Positions 25,462 through 34,558 are shown, counted from the stretch's first letter. The stretch is 64,000 bases of DNA from Pedobacter petrophilus (GCF_009674725.1 NZ_WKKH01000009.1:62001-126000); one strand, 5' to 3'. Made by a program: numbers and translations. The notes: generated from the sequence alone by a model not told the origin.

Positions 25462-26319
25462 ATGAAAAAAATAGTGCTATTGACATTGTTGTCTTTTAGA
25501 TTATTAGCATTTGCGCAAATAGTTAAAGAGCCAACTGACAACCCTAAAGAATGGTCGCAGCCTACAGAGCCTTTCAGAATTGCAGGTAATCTCTATTATG
25601 TTGGCACCTATGATCTTGCTTCTTATTTGATCGTAACCAATAAAGGAAATATATTAATTAATACGGGCCTTGCTAATTCACTTCCAATTATCAAGGAGAA
25701 TATAAAAACTCTAGGATTTGATTATAAATCCATAAAAGTATTGCTTTTAACGCAGGCACATTTCGATCATATGGGCGCAATGGCAGACATTAAAAGGGAA
25801 ACCGGTGCAAAACTTTACGTAGATGCAAAAGACGCGGTGGCGCTGAAAACCGGTGGAAAATCAGATTATGAACTTGGAAAGTATGGCGTAACCTTCAAGC
25901 CAGTACAACCAGATGTACTTTTAAAAAATAATGATCAGGTTAAATTAGGGAATACAACCTTAACCATGCTTCATCATCCGGGTCATACCGAAGGATCTTG
26001 TAGTTTCATATTCAATACGAAAGATGAAACTACAGCTTATAAAGTTTTAATTGCCAATATGCCTTCTATCATTGTAGATAGAAGTTTTTCTGAGATAGTG
26101 GCTTACCCGAATATCCAAAAAGACTATTCCGAAACTTTTAAAGCAATGAAAAAGCTCGATTTCGACCTTTGGGTAACATCCCATGCCAGCCAATTTGATC
26201 TCCATAATAAGCGGAAACCCGGAGATGCTTATCATCCGCAAATTTTTATGGATAAAAATGAATTTTTTAAAGATCTTCAGGATTTGGAAAATACCTTTCT
26301 AAAGAAAATAAAAAATTAA
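25462..26319 (+). CDS. Subclass B3 metallo-beta-lactamase, GOB-like
   Basis: The 285-residue secreted protein has a leader ending FAQ. The metal motif is QAHFDH at 98-103. The first position is Gln instead of the usual His, the hallmark of GOB-type B3 enzymes. HPGHTEGS supplies the His196-equivalent, and SHASQFDLH followed by KRKPGDAYHPQIF supplies the His263-equivalent and the typical C-terminus. An ANMPS segment places Met at the position that is Met in GOB. It would hydrolyse beta-lactams, carbapenems included, in the periplasm. Activity is inferred. Confidence 0.88.
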   Translation: MKKIVLLTLLSFRLLAFAQIVKEPTDNPKEWSQPTEPFRIAGNLYYVGTYDLASYLIVTNKGNILINTGLANSLPIIKENIKTLGFDYKSIKVLLLTQAHFDHMGAMADIKRETGAKLYVDAKDAVALKTGGKSDYELGKYGVTFKPVQPDVLLKNNDQVKLGNTTLTMLHHPGHTEGSCSFIFNTKDETTAYKVLIANMPSIIVDRSFSEIVAYPNIQKDYSETFKAMKKLDFDLWVTSHASQFDLHNKRKPGDAYHPQIFMDKNEFFKDLQDLENTFLKKIKN

Positions 26320-26335
26320 ATTCACTAGCTAATTG

Positions 26336-26362
26336 AAGCAATTAAAACACCATTAATTGCTT
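26336..26362 (+). terminator. Intrinsic terminator of the metallo-beta-lactamase gene
   Basis: A 10-bp stem (AAGCAATTAA with TTAATTGCTT) and a 7-nt loop run into a T-tract. It lies 16 nt past the stop codon. Confidence 0.82.
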
Positions 26363-26407
26363 TTTTTATTGACATCATGCAATTATTTATTGCAAGGATA
26401 AAACGGG

Positions 26408-26758
26408 TTAAGACAAGCTCGTAAAAGCCAGATTGATCTGGTTGGTTATATTTTTATGCAACAGGATATTTTCGAAATCTAACCCGATAGTAAGATCAAT
26501 CCAATCTGGATTACAAGAACGTACTAAACGTTCTTTTTGCATTCTGGTAAACCTGCTGATGATTTTAAAACGGGCCAATGCCTGAACTTCACTTTTGAAT
26601 TCTTCGAAGTATACTAAACGTGTTAATTGTTGCCCGTTATCAAAAAACAAATTAGGCATTTGCTTATAGAAATCTAATGTTTTAATTAAATCTGAACTCA
26701 TGCCTACATGCATGCTGGTGCGATTTCTGTCGGTAACGATATAAACAAACTTTTTCAT
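26408..26758 (-). CDS. GIY-YIG nuclease-superfamily protein (divergent motif)
   Basis: The 116-residue protein begins MKKFVYIVTDRNRTSMHVGMSSDL, where VYIV and HVG stand for GIY and YIG. Then TRLVYFEEFKSEVQALARFKII matches the UPF0213-type helix with Arg and Glu. The GIY-YIG fold is supported, but the first catalytic Tyr context is degenerate, so nuclease activity is uncertain. The gene is divergent from an S24-type repressor, and palindromes in the shared 131-bp promoter region suggest control by that repressor. Confidence 0.75.
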   Translation of the reverse strand: MKKFVYIVTDRNRTSMHVGMSSDLIKTLDFYKQMPNLFFDNGQQLTRLVYFEEFKSEVQALARFKIISRFTRMQKERLVRSCNPDWIDLTIGLDFENILLHKNITNQINLAFTSLS

Positions 26759-26778
26759 AATCTTTAAATTTTAATTAA

Positions 26779-26793
26779 ACTAAACTATTTAGT
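26779..26793. promoter_or_regulatory. Candidate operator O1 (ACTAAACTATTTAGT)
   Basis: A perfect 6-bp inverted repeat has a 3-nt centre. It lies 21 bp from the GIY-YIG start codon and shares its ACTAA/TTAGT core with the second palindrome at 26841. Confidence 0.5.
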
Positions 26794-26840
26794 ATGCCTT
26801 CTTGCAAATCAAAATAATATTACTAACTTTATGAGCATAA

Positions 26841-26863
26841 AATTACTAACTATTTTAGTAATT
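26841..26863. promoter_or_regulatory. Candidate operator O2 (AATTACTAA-5-TTAGTAATT)
   Basis: A perfect 9-bp inverted repeat with a 5-nt spacer lies 26 bp before the repressor start. A half-site TACTAAC occurs at 26821. The arrangement fits autoregulation by the XRE/S24 repressor. Confidence 0.55.
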
Positions 26864-26889
26864 CCAAATTTATTTTAAACTTTATTTTT

Positions 26890-27666
26890 ATGTCGAATAT
26901 TTCAAATAATTTAAAGTATCTCAGAAAGAAAAAAGGCCATACACAGCAAAATTTCGCTGATATTATGGAAATTAAGAGATCACTTATCGGTGCTTACGAA
27001 GAAGACAGAGCAGAGCCAAAATACGATTTACTAAAAAGAATAGCAGAATATTTTGACTTAACCATCGATGAATTCATCAATGAGAAGATAAGCGACAGCT
27101 GGAAACCTAAGCCTAAAAGCTCGGGTTCTAACTTAAGAGTATTGAGTATTTCGGTTGATCAGAACGATCGCGAGAATATTGAGTTGGTACCCGTTAAGGC
27201 AAGTGCCGGTTATTTAAATGGTTTCTCAGATCCACAATACATCAGTGATCTTCCGAAATTTCAATTGCCATTGGCTGCCCTTCGTCAGGGAACTTTCAGG
27301 GCTTTCGAAATTATGGGTGATAGTATGTTGCCGGTCCAACCTGGAAGTGTGATCATCGGAGAGTATTTAGATAACTGGAATGAAGTGAAAACCGGGGAAA
27401 CCTATATTGTGATCAGCAAAAATGAAGGTGTTGTTTACAAACGCGCCGGAAATCGCTTCAAAGAAAATAAAGACTTAAAATTAGTATCAGATAATAAAGT
27501 ATACGATCCATATACCATCGCTGCGGATGATATCTTAGAAATCTGGCGTGCGAAAGCTTATATATCTACCTCTTTACCTGAGCCCGCACCAGACCCAACC
27601 ATGGAAACCTTAACCCAGATGATGGCTCAAATTCAAAAATCAATCTCGCAGCTTAACAAAAATTAA
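26890..27666 (+). CDS. XRE-family repressor with S24 (LexA-like) autoprotease domain
   Basis: The 258-residue protein has an N-terminal helix-turn-helix (about 5-62: LRKKKGHTQQNFADIM, SLIGAYEEDRAEP). A linker follows, then an S24 domain with the probable scissile Ala106-Gly107 (ASAGY), nucleophile Ser145 (GDSM) and Lys184 (VVYKRAG). The Ser-Lys spacing is close to that of LexA. All residues for RecA-style self-cleavage are present, so it may be a DNA-damage-responsive switch. It is divergent from the GIY-YIG gene. I do not call it LexA, since the DNA-binding domain is XRE type. Confidence 0.9.
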   Translation: MSNISNNLKYLRKKKGHTQQNFADIMEIKRSLIGAYEEDRAEPKYDLLKRIAEYFDLTIDEFINEKISDSWKPKPKSSGSNLRVLSISVDQNDRENIELVPVKASAGYLNGFSDPQYISDLPKFQLPLAALRQGTFRAFEIMGDSMLPVQPGSVIIGEYLDNWNEVKTGETYIVISKNEGVVYKRAGNRFKENKDLKLVSDNKVYDPYTIAADDILEIWRAKAYISTSLPEPAPDPTMETLTQMMAQIQKSISQLNKN

Positions 27667-27744
27667 CACTTTTTAACGAATACCTAATTAAACTCTTGAG
27701 CACTTTTCATATCTATTATTTCACAACACATAAATAACAAGAAC

Positions 27745-28197
27745 ATGAAAAAAGCAATTTTAACAATCGCGATAGCAGTAATGGGTTTTACTGCTGCGTT
27801 TGCACAAGACAGTACCAAAAGACCGAGAAGACAAATGCCTAAATTAACTGCAGAACAACGTGCAGAAAAAGCAACTTCGAGGTTAGAGAAAGAACTAAAT
27901 TTAACTGCAGATCAAAAAAAGAAAATTTATGCAGTTGAATTAGAAAACGCTAAAAAGATGGAAACCTGGAGAAAAGCGGAAGAAGGTGCGAGGAAGGGAA
28001 AAATGGATGAGCGTAAAGCAGCAATCGACAAACAAAAAGCAAAAATCGACGGCATATTAACGGCAGAGCAAAAAACAAAAATGGAAGCTTTCCGTGCTGA
28101 AGCCAAAGAAAAAGGTGACAGAATGCATAAAGGATTGCGTCATGGCGATAGAAAAGGTAAAGGGCCGGAAGCACCAAACCAGCCAACAAAAGGTTAG
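27745..28197 (+). CDS. DUF4890-type secreted protein (Spy-like)
   Basis: The 150-residue protein has a leader ending AAFAQ and a mature part that is almost all charged helix. It contains LTAEQRAEKATSRLEKELNLTADQKKKIYAVE, split here into its repeated LTAEQ/LTADQ units, and ends in a basic Gly/Lys/Pro tail. This matches the Bacteroidota DUF4890 family, which resembles the periplasmic Spy/CpxP chaperones. The function is inferred from that resemblance only. A bidirectional terminator follows. Confidence 0.8.
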   Translation: MKKAILTIAIAVMGFTAAFAQDSTKRPRRQMPKLTAEQRAEKATSRLEKELNLTADQKKKIYAVELENAKKMETWRKAEEGARKGKMDERKAAIDKQKAKIDGILTAEQKTKMEAFRAEAKEKGDRMHKGLRHGDRKGKGPEAPNQPTKG

Positions 28198-28220
28198 ATT
28201 TAACAACAATATTCGATAAT

Positions 28221-28250
28221 AAAAAATGCCCCAAATCGGGGCATTTTTTA
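28221..28250. terminator. Bidirectional terminator
   Basis: A 13-bp palindromic stem AAAAAATGCCCCA/..GGGGCATTTTTT with a short AATC-like loop lies between the convergent DUF4890 gene and the SGNH end of the susCD operon. Confidence 0.88.
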
Positions 28251-28283
28251 TGAGATCTTTAAATTAAAAGCAGAAAACTATTA

Positions 28284-28976
28284 TCAATTTAAGAAACCAC
28301 TTTTCTTTAAAAAAGCTGACCAGACTTCATATCCGGCAGGAATAAGGTGTAAACCATCTTTCGTGAGTTCTGCACGTAAATGCTTATCCTGATCTGTGAA
28401 AACCGGATAAAGATCAACCACCGTGACATTCTTAGCGCTGAACTTTCTGATCTCCTCATTTAAATAAAGGATATGTTCATCTTTGCCATAATGGTTTTTG
28501 AATTTTTCAAAACTACTGTTTACCGGTAAAAGTGTATTGAAGTAAATTTGCGTTTTCTTTGACCCTTTTCTAATGCTCGCAACCATCATTTTGTAATTCC
28601 TTAAAATAATGCTGTCTGGAATATTTCTTGATATGTCATTGATCCCTATGAGAATGAAAACTTTTGACGGTTTCCCGTCAATCACATCCTGTAACCTATC
28701 CAAAACCCCGAAAGTAATATCACCGGAGATACCGCGATTTTTTGCTTGAGGCAGATCCAAGAGCTTTGCCCAGTCGGTTCCCGCAGTGATGCTGTTTCCG
28801 AGAAACACAATATCTTTTTTCGATTTTGGATCATCTTTAAACTTCTTTACCAACTCCACGTATTTGCCTGGCCGATAGGTGCTATCCCACGCTACTGTTT
28901 GTGCGCCTGCAGTAGCAGTAATGAAAATTAATAAGCTAAATGCAATGAGGCATTTGTAGTAAGAAGTTATATTCAT
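28284..28976 (-). CDS. SGNH/GDSL-family hydrolase (secreted)
   Basis: The 230-residue protein has a leader ending TAGAQ. The four SGNH blocks are present: block I GNSIT with Ser62, block II NRGISGD (Gly), block III IGINDI (Asn), and block V DGLHL with Asp207 and His210. Such enzymes deacylate carbohydrates, platelet-activating-factor-like lipids or phospholipids. It is the last gene of the susC operon, 32 nt after the GDPD gene, so removal of acyl groups from a lipid-derived substrate is a reasonable inference. Confidence 0.88.
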   Translation of the reverse strand: MNITSYYKCLIAFSLLIFITATAGAQTVAWDSTYRPGKYVELVKKFKDDPKSKKDIVFLGNSITAGTDWAKLLDLPQAKNRGISGDITFGVLDRLQDVIDGKPSKVFILIGINDISRNIPDSIILRNYKMMVASIRKGSKKTQIYFNTLLPVNSSFEKFKNHYGKDEHILYLNEEIRKFSAKNVTVVDLYPVFTDQDKHLRAELTKDGLHLIPAGYEVWSAFLKKSGFLN

Positions 28977-29008
28977 GAGCTGATTTAATTATATTTCTTC
29001 AAACATAA

Positions 29009-29914
29009 TTATTTTGCCTGAACTAAGACATCAGGGTAATCGGAAATTATGCCGTCGACATTTAAATCTTTTAGTTTTTGAATGTCTTCCAGTTTATTAG
29101 CAGTCCAGGGAATAACTTTTACACCATCTGCATGCGCCTTAGTTACCAGTTCTTCATTCACCATTTGCCAAACCGGGCTTAAAATAAATGGTTTATAGCC
29201 CAAATCAGCGATATTCTCTTCATATGTTTTCTTATTGGCCACCAAAAATGAGGTTTTAATTTCAGGATAGTTTTTATTAATAATTTGAAGGGTGCGTTTA
29301 TCGAATGACTGAATCACTACGAAAGGTGCAATCTTCTTTTTTTCGATTACTTCCATTAATAGCTTAACAAAAACTTCCGGTTCAGGGTTAGTAATGCCAT
29401 CGCCCTGCGGACTACATTTCGTTTCAATGTTATAGAAAACCTGCCGGCGTTTATTTTTCTTAATATTATGCTGAACAGAATCAATCAGGCTTGTTAATAA
29501 CGGAATGTAACTTTTTACTTTCTGTTGCGTTGGAAATGCATCAAAATACTTCGTTCCAAGATCAAATTGTTTCAATTCTGCATAGTTCATTCCAAATACC
29601 GGATATCGCTTTGCATCAGCTTCAGGAATGTCTTTTCCATCAGGCGTAAGCATAAATGCCGGACTTAAATAATCATCATGAGTAACCACAACCTGACCAT
29701 CTTTTGTGATATGGGTATCCATTTCCAGCGTAGTGATGCCTTGTATATTTAAGGTGTTGATCATGGCCATGATCGTATTTTCAGGTACGAGACCTCTCCC
29801 GCCCCGGTGTGCTTCCGCACTAAATGCCGGAAATTTGGTCTTCTTCTGTCCGTAAGAGTTAAGTGCCACTAAAGAAGCGGTAGTTATTAATATTGCTGAT
29901 AAGCTGATTTTCAT
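29009..29914 (-). CDS. Glycerophosphodiester phosphodiesterase (secreted)
   Basis: The 301-residue protein has a leader of about 22 residues. GDPD motifs are HRGGRGLVPENT with catalytic His36, LEMDTHITKDG with metal ligands Glu64 and Asp66, and His79 in VVTHDD. It ends in the usual VDGIISDYPDVL. It would split glycerophosphodiesters into glycerol-3-phosphate and an alcohol outside the cytoplasm. It lies 66 nt after the metallophosphoesterase gene in the susCD operon, supporting a phosphate-scavenging role. Confidence 0.92.
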   Translation of the reverse strand: MKISLSAILITTASLVALNSYGQKKTKFPAFSAEAHRGGRGLVPENTIMAMINTLNIQGITTLEMDTHITKDGQVVVTHDDYLSPAFMLTPDGKDIPEADAKRYPVFGMNYAELKQFDLGTKYFDAFPTQQKVKSYIPLLTSLIDSVQHNIKKNKRRQVFYNIETKCSPQGDGITNPEPEVFVKLLMEVIEKKKIAPFVVIQSFDKRTLQIINKNYPEIKTSFLVANKKTYEENIADLGYKPFILSPVWQMVNEELVTKAHADGVKVIPWTANKLEDIQKLKDLNVDGIISDYPDVLVQAK

Positions 29915-29980
29915 TTTTTTGAACTGATAAAATGCTAAAAATATTTCTTTGTAATGGTGATATTAATTGATAATATGAAC

Positions 29981-31390
29981 TTAAGCATCGACTTCTAGTG
30001 TAAATTGCTCACCAAAACGATCCGTTGCTACTACCATCACCTTTTTTACTGCAGGTTCGAAATGCGCCATAAATAAATGTTCGGTTGATCTTGCTTCAAC
30101 AAAAGGTCTCGGATTTGGAAGCTTATCGCCTTTGTATAGTTTCACCGCCAATGGATCGAAGCCATCTTGCTGTGCCAGAGCGCCCATTGCTTTGCCATCT
30201 AAGAAATATTCAACCTTCCATTCCGGATCATGATTCCAAACATTGGCGATAACCCTTTTCTGGTTCGTTAGTGTTTCTACGTAAACCGCCAATTGGTCTT
30301 TCCGGTCTCTGCCGGTAGATTTATAATACCACTTCAGGTTTGTTCCGTCTACTTCATAAACGCCATAACCACGTGGCGTTCCGTCTTCGCAAATCGGACC
30401 GGTCCACCACCCGCCGCAAACCGTTCCATGATTGTGTTCGAAAACACCATTTTTGATCACGTTTTTATTAAAGTGTGTATGACCCGACATGATGTGAACA
30501 TTTTTGAAATCTTTGATCACAGCATAAAAGTCGTCATTGTTTTTTACTGAATTATGTACCGGAATATGAAGACAAATAATCAAAAGCGCATCCTTTTTCA
30601 CGAACTGCAAGTCTTTTGCAAGCCAATCCAGTTGGGTTGGTGTGATATAGCCATCATAATTTCTTTCCGTTCCCAAATAGCGTACGTCATCCAATACAAC
30701 ATAGTGCGCCTTCCCTCGGTTAAAAGAATAATAAGTGGGGCCGTAGTGTGCCTGAAAGGTTCTGTCTGAAGTATCGTCGCCACCTTGTCTGTAATCCTGA
30801 TCGTGGTTTCCCAGAGCCTGAAAGAAAGGAATGCCAATCTGTGCAATTGCTTCATCATAAGCTGGAAATAAATCAAAATTATCCCATACCAGGTCACCAA
30901 CGCCAATTCCATGTACCAATGTTTTACCCATCCCAGCCACCGTTTTTTTAGTATCGGGCACTGAGGTTTCCATCATCTGTTGCACATCACTTTTATTTTT
31001 CACCTGTGGATCTGCCCAAATGATGAAGTTATGCTTATTGTCGTTCTGCTTTAAGGGCTGAAGATCGAAGTTTAATTTTCCGGCAGCATCTGGTTTGTAA
31101 TAATGTCTTGAAATGCTGCTTTCGGTTTTAAACTCATAACCCGAAGGCGTACTGATCCAAACGAACCGCGCAAGTTCGTGCAGCTTTATTTCATAGCGAC
31201 CGGCTTTGTCGGTTTGTACCACCTGATAACCATCGGAAATTACTGCACCAGCCACGGCTTTGCCTTTACTGGTAACCGATCCGCTTACTATCCCATCAAT
31301 AGAAAACATAGATGACGGGAAGGATTTTAAGCTAACAAATAGCGTAGTGGTTAATAAGCTTGTTTTTTGAATGAAAGATCTTCTATTCAT
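29981..31390 (-). CDS. Calcineurin-like metallophosphoesterase with N- and C-terminal beta domains
   Basis: The 469-residue protein has an RRSFIQKTSLL Tat-like leader. An N-terminal carboxypeptidase-regulatory-like (MetallophosN) domain spans about 32-100. The metallophosphoesterase core has WADPQVK, GVGDLVWD, ALGNHDQDY and MSGHTHFNKN (about 125-310), and a C-terminal MetallophosC domain follows. The metal-binding Asp, Asn and His residues are intact. It hydrolyses phosphomono- or diesters in the periplasm or at the surface. It follows the DUF5689 gene by 63 nt, across a hairpin that may lower its expression. Confidence 0.9.
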   Translation of the reverse strand: MNRRSFIQKTSLLTTTLFVSLKSFPSSMFSIDGIVSGSVTSKGKAVAGAVISDGYQVVQTDKAGRYEIKLHELARFVWISTPSGYEFKTESSISRHYYKPDAAGKLNFDLQPLKQNDNKHNFIIWADPQVKNKSDVQQMMETSVPDTKKTVAGMGKTLVHGIGVGDLVWDNFDLFPAYDEAIAQIGIPFFQALGNHDQDYRQGGDDTSDRTFQAHYGPTYYSFNRGKAHYVVLDDVRYLGTERNYDGYITPTQLDWLAKDLQFVKKDALLIICLHIPVHNSVKNNDDFYAVIKDFKNVHIMSGHTHFNKNVIKNGVFEHNHGTVCGGWWTGPICEDGTPRGYGVYEVDGTNLKWYYKSTGRDRKDQLAVYVETLTNQKRVIANVWNHDPEWKVEYFLDGKAMGALAQQDGFDPLAVKLYKGDKLPNPRPFVEARSTEHLFMAHFEPAVKKVMVVATDRFGEQFTLEVDA

Positions 31391-31412
31391 AGAAAGAATT
31401 TGTAGTCATTGA

Positions 31413-31441
31413 AATAAGCCGCCATCAAATGGTGGCTTATT
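31413..31441 (-). terminator. Intra-operon hairpin (possible partial terminator or attenuator)
   Basis: Arms 31413-31425 and 31429-31441 form a 13-bp stem with one mismatch and a 3-nt loop. Only a weak T-run (TTATT) follows on the minus strand. The position between DUF5689 and the phosphoesterase suggests it separates expression levels of uptake and hydrolase genes. Confidence 0.5.
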
Positions 31442-31453
31442 GTATTACATTTA

Positions 31454-32962
31454 TTAATTCGAAAGGGTTGTAAAACCAACGGTTTCTTCTATAGTTGATA
31501 AAGGCGAAGTTGCCGTTAATGTAATAAACTTAGCTGTTCTGCCAGTGCTCCAGATCCCTGTAGCACTATTATAAACACCACCAAGCATGGTAAACATACC
31601 TGCGGTTGATGGAAAAGCAAATTTATTTGTATTTGTACCTGCACCATAAAATAGAACTGTTTTCCTATTTTGAATGGTGCTGTATTTATCGTTATTGGTA
31701 ATTCTGTAACCCGCTTCTGGTGGGCCGGCAGTATATACAGCTCCGTTTCCACCGTACATCACTACATCTAAAGGAGTTGAGGTTCCTGTTACGGTAAGTC
31801 CTTCAAAAACGGCAATACCTGCTAAATTTCCAGAATTTGCCAGTAAATTGGCAGTTGCGGTACCAAAATCGACACTATTTACAGTAGCATATTGTGTACT
31901 ACTGATCCAAACCGATGAACTGATATTCGTGGTACCAGCGCCCCAGATATTTTTATTACCACCTACATAACAGAACTGACCTTTTTTAACCGTACCGGAA
32001 TTGATATTAATTTTATAGGTTCTTACGCCGCCCGTCGCCCAACCTATGGCAGGTGCAGCTAAAATACCAGCATTATTGCAAGTAACAACCGAGTAAGGCG
32101 TAGCTGCAAAATTAATATCTCTGGTTGCCTTAAACTGAATGTATTCATAGTTTCCATCTCCATTACTTGGATCGGTTAGATAACCCGTAATCACTAAAGC
32201 TGATGGTTTGATTTCCGGAAGTGCAAAAACATCATTAGAAGATCTTGGCCAAAGCTGAACACCACTTGTTGTGGTGAGTACAACTCCAGTAAAATCAGCA
32301 AATGGTGTCGGATTTTGATTGGCAAAATTGGCTGCTGTTTCGGTATGTACAACTGCGGTTCCAAATCCATCATTTATCAACTTATTACCTGCATAAGTAT
32401 CTTCGGCAACAGGTTCTGGTGTAACCTTACCTTTACTAATGGTGACTAAGGTACTTTCATAAAATGCTGATCTGGCTGCCAGTTCACTGGTATTAACAGC
32501 CCTTAATTTGATTGATCTGCCTAAAGCTTTTTTCTCAATACCGGATGCTGCAACACCAGCAAGCTGCAAAATTCCATTGATGCGTTTAAGTGTAGATCCG
32601 CCAATCCGGATATGAACAGAATCGCCGGGAATGTATTTGGCAGCCTCCGTTCCAACATTTACTGCAATTCCCCTGATGGAATCAATACCATTGCCGGTAA
32701 TACGGCTGTTTTGAATCACAAGTAATCCCCCGGGAATATTGCCATTGGCCTGATCTGATATTACCACACCTTTAATAAAATCAGCGCCCCCTAAATTTTC
32801 TGTATTTAGCAACAGGTCTGTATTTTTGAAAAGTTTACGTAAATCAAAATTTGAAATGTATGGACTTACCGTAACATCAACATAATCGGTTTCGCGTTTG
32901 CAGCCCATCCAAATGCTGCAAATCACCATTAGTGTGCTTAAATAAAATATTATCTTTTTCAT
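31454..32962 (-). CDS. DUF5689 surface lipoprotein of a SusCD operon
   Basis: The 502-residue protein from ATG 32962 has a leader with WMGC, giving a lipidated Cys near 21. The DUF5689 region (about 35-270) starts YISNFDLRKLF and contains IKGVVISDQANGNIPGG, an OB-fold-like pattern. The C-terminal half is beta-rich and Thr/Asn/Gly-rich. DUF5689 proteins are typically encoded beside SusC/SusD and are probably surface glycan- or ligand-binding proteins. The start at 33040 would place a charged sequence before the leader and is rejected. It lies 16 nt after susD. Confidence 0.82.
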   Translation of the reverse strand: MKKIIFYLSTLMVICSIWMGCKRETDYVDVTVSPYISNFDLRKLFKNTDLLLNTENLGGADFIKGVVISDQANGNIPGGLLVIQNSRITGNGIDSIRGIAVNVGTEAAKYIPGDSVHIRIGGSTLKRINGILQLAGVAASGIEKKALGRSIKLRAVNTSELAARSAFYESTLVTISKGKVTPEPVAEDTYAGNKLINDGFGTAVVHTETAANFANQNPTPFADFTGVVLTTTSGVQLWPRSSNDVFALPEIKPSALVITGYLTDPSNGDGNYEYIQFKATRDINFAATPYSVVTCNNAGILAAPAIGWATGGVRTYKININSGTVKKGQFCYVGGNKNIWGAGTTNISSSVWISSTQYATVNSVDFGTATANLLANSGNLAGIAVFEGLTVTGTSTPLDVVMYGGNGAVYTAGPPEAGYRITNNDKYSTIQNRKTVLFYGAGTNTNKFAFPSTAGMFTMLGGVYNSATGIWSTGRTAKFITLTATSPLSTIEETVGFTTLSN

Positions 32963-32978
32963 ATTATTTGTGATATGA

Positions 32979-34547
32979 TTAAGGTTTTTGCCACCAAACA
33001 AGTGTATTAATTTCATCTGCACCTTGTGATGCAACTGCATTTTTATAGTTTGTTGGGTTGGTTGATTGTGTAACTAATGGATAATTTAATCTTGATGGCA
33101 TTTTACCGCCATTTGCCAGTCCGGTGCCTTTAGGTAAAAACGGATGACCAGTTCTGCGATACTCCAGCCATTGCTGAAAATCTACTAAAAAAGATGAATA
33201 GTATTTTTGAAGTTGAATTAATTGCATTTTGCTGGGCGTATTTGTTGCGGTATTATCTAACGGCAAAGCATTGTTCCATTCAATATCTGCTTCATTTATA
33301 TATTGTATTAATAATGGATCAGAAACTGAAGTAAAAAGCGTAGGCAACCAATAGTTAAGTGCATCGGCTATGCCTTTGGTATAGTAGGCTTCACCGGTTC
33401 CCGAAATCCATCCCTTAGCGGCAGCTTCGGCAAGGATAAAATCTACCTCTGCACAGTTCATGATAATTCCGGTATAGCGGTCAGTTTGAAGTGTAATACT
33501 AGCATTTTGTGCATCAGAATAAAAATACGATTGTTTGGTAATGGATGTACCTGAATCATAACCGCTTGGTACACCAATTAAACCTGCAGGCCCTGCAGCA
33601 ATGCCAAATCTGTTATAACCATTTATACCATAGGCTGATGTGATGCGTGGGTCTTTCCAGAAGCCTAAGTTACCGATGAAAAATTCGGTAATGGCAGGTG
33701 TTCTGAAATCAACCGCTCTCACATTAATCATAAATGGTGAAGAGTAAACTGCTGTACTGCTATTGGTACCATTCCAAAGAATTTTGGCCGTATGGGTGTT
33801 GTTTTCCATAATCGGATAATTCGATTTATTGGTATCTGCTATTTCTTTGATTTTAGCAATTACCTGTGTACGCACATCTGCTTTTCCAGAAATACGAAGC
33901 AATAACCTCAAATACAATGAATTACCAAACCTGCGCCATTTGCTCACATCTCCCTGATAAACAGGATCTGCACTTGCAGAAATAGCAGTTCCTTCTGCCA
34001 ACAGCTTGTTTGCTTCTTCCAGTTTATTTAAAAGATCAAGATAAATATCTTTTTGCTTATCAAAAACGGGTTCTATTACACCTTCTTTACCCTTGTTGGC
34101 TTCAAGATAAGGAACATCCCCATAAACATCTGTCAATAGTTGGAAAACCCAGGCCTGAGTAATTAATGAGATACCTTTGTAAGATGAATTTAAAGATTCC
34201 GGCCGATCTGCGATGGTGTAAATATCTCTTAAATTCGTTAATTCCAGGTACCAGTTGTTCCAGGTATAATCTGCCAGGTTCCGGCGAACATCATATCGAA
34301 ATACTTTACCTTCCGAATCGCCAATATCTACCGTAACCTGCATCAACTCATTGTTAAAATTACGGTTCCGTACCATATTTGTAGACAGCACATTCACCAA
34401 TGCCGGTGCAAGCAACTGGCCTGCGGTGGTGGTGGAGCGTCCGATTGGATCTGTATTCACCTCGTTAAAATCTTTCTTACAAGAGAAAGCCGATAAACAG
34501 AGTACAGTTAATAATATATAGCTGGTTATTTTATTTTTTGTCTTCAT
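32979..34547 (-). CDS. SusD/RagB-family surface lipoprotein
   Basis: The 522-residue protein has a leader ending AFSC, with the lipidated Cys at 23. FNEVNTDPIG follows, and the helical TPR-like SusD scaffold includes LITQAWVFQLLTDVYGDVPYLEA and CAEVDFILAEAAAKGW. SusD proteins cap the SusC channel on the cell surface and capture substrate. It lies 11 nt after susC. The substrate is inferred to be phosphorylated or phospholipid-derived from the downstream hydrolases rather than from SusD itself. Confidence 0.93.
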   Translation of the reverse strand: MKTKNKITSYILLTVLCLSAFSCKKDFNEVNTDPIGRSTTTAGQLLAPALVNVLSTNMVRNRNFNNELMQVTVDIGDSEGKVFRYDVRRNLADYTWNNWYLELTNLRDIYTIADRPESLNSSYKGISLITQAWVFQLLTDVYGDVPYLEANKGKEGVIEPVFDKQKDIYLDLLNKLEEANKLLAEGTAISASADPVYQGDVSKWRRFGNSLYLRLLLRISGKADVRTQVIAKIKEIADTNKSNYPIMENNTHTAKILWNGTNSSTAVYSSPFMINVRAVDFRTPAITEFFIGNLGFWKDPRITSAYGINGYNRFGIAAGPAGLIGVPSGYDSGTSITKQSYFYSDAQNASITLQTDRYTGIIMNCAEVDFILAEAAAKGWISGTGEAYYTKGIADALNYWLPTLFTSVSDPLLIQYINEADIEWNNALPLDNTATNTPSKMQLIQLQKYYSSFLVDFQQWLEYRRTGHPFLPKGTGLANGGKMPSRLNYPLVTQSTNPTNYKNAVASQGADEINTLVWWQKP

Positions 34548-34558
34548 TATCTTCCTAT

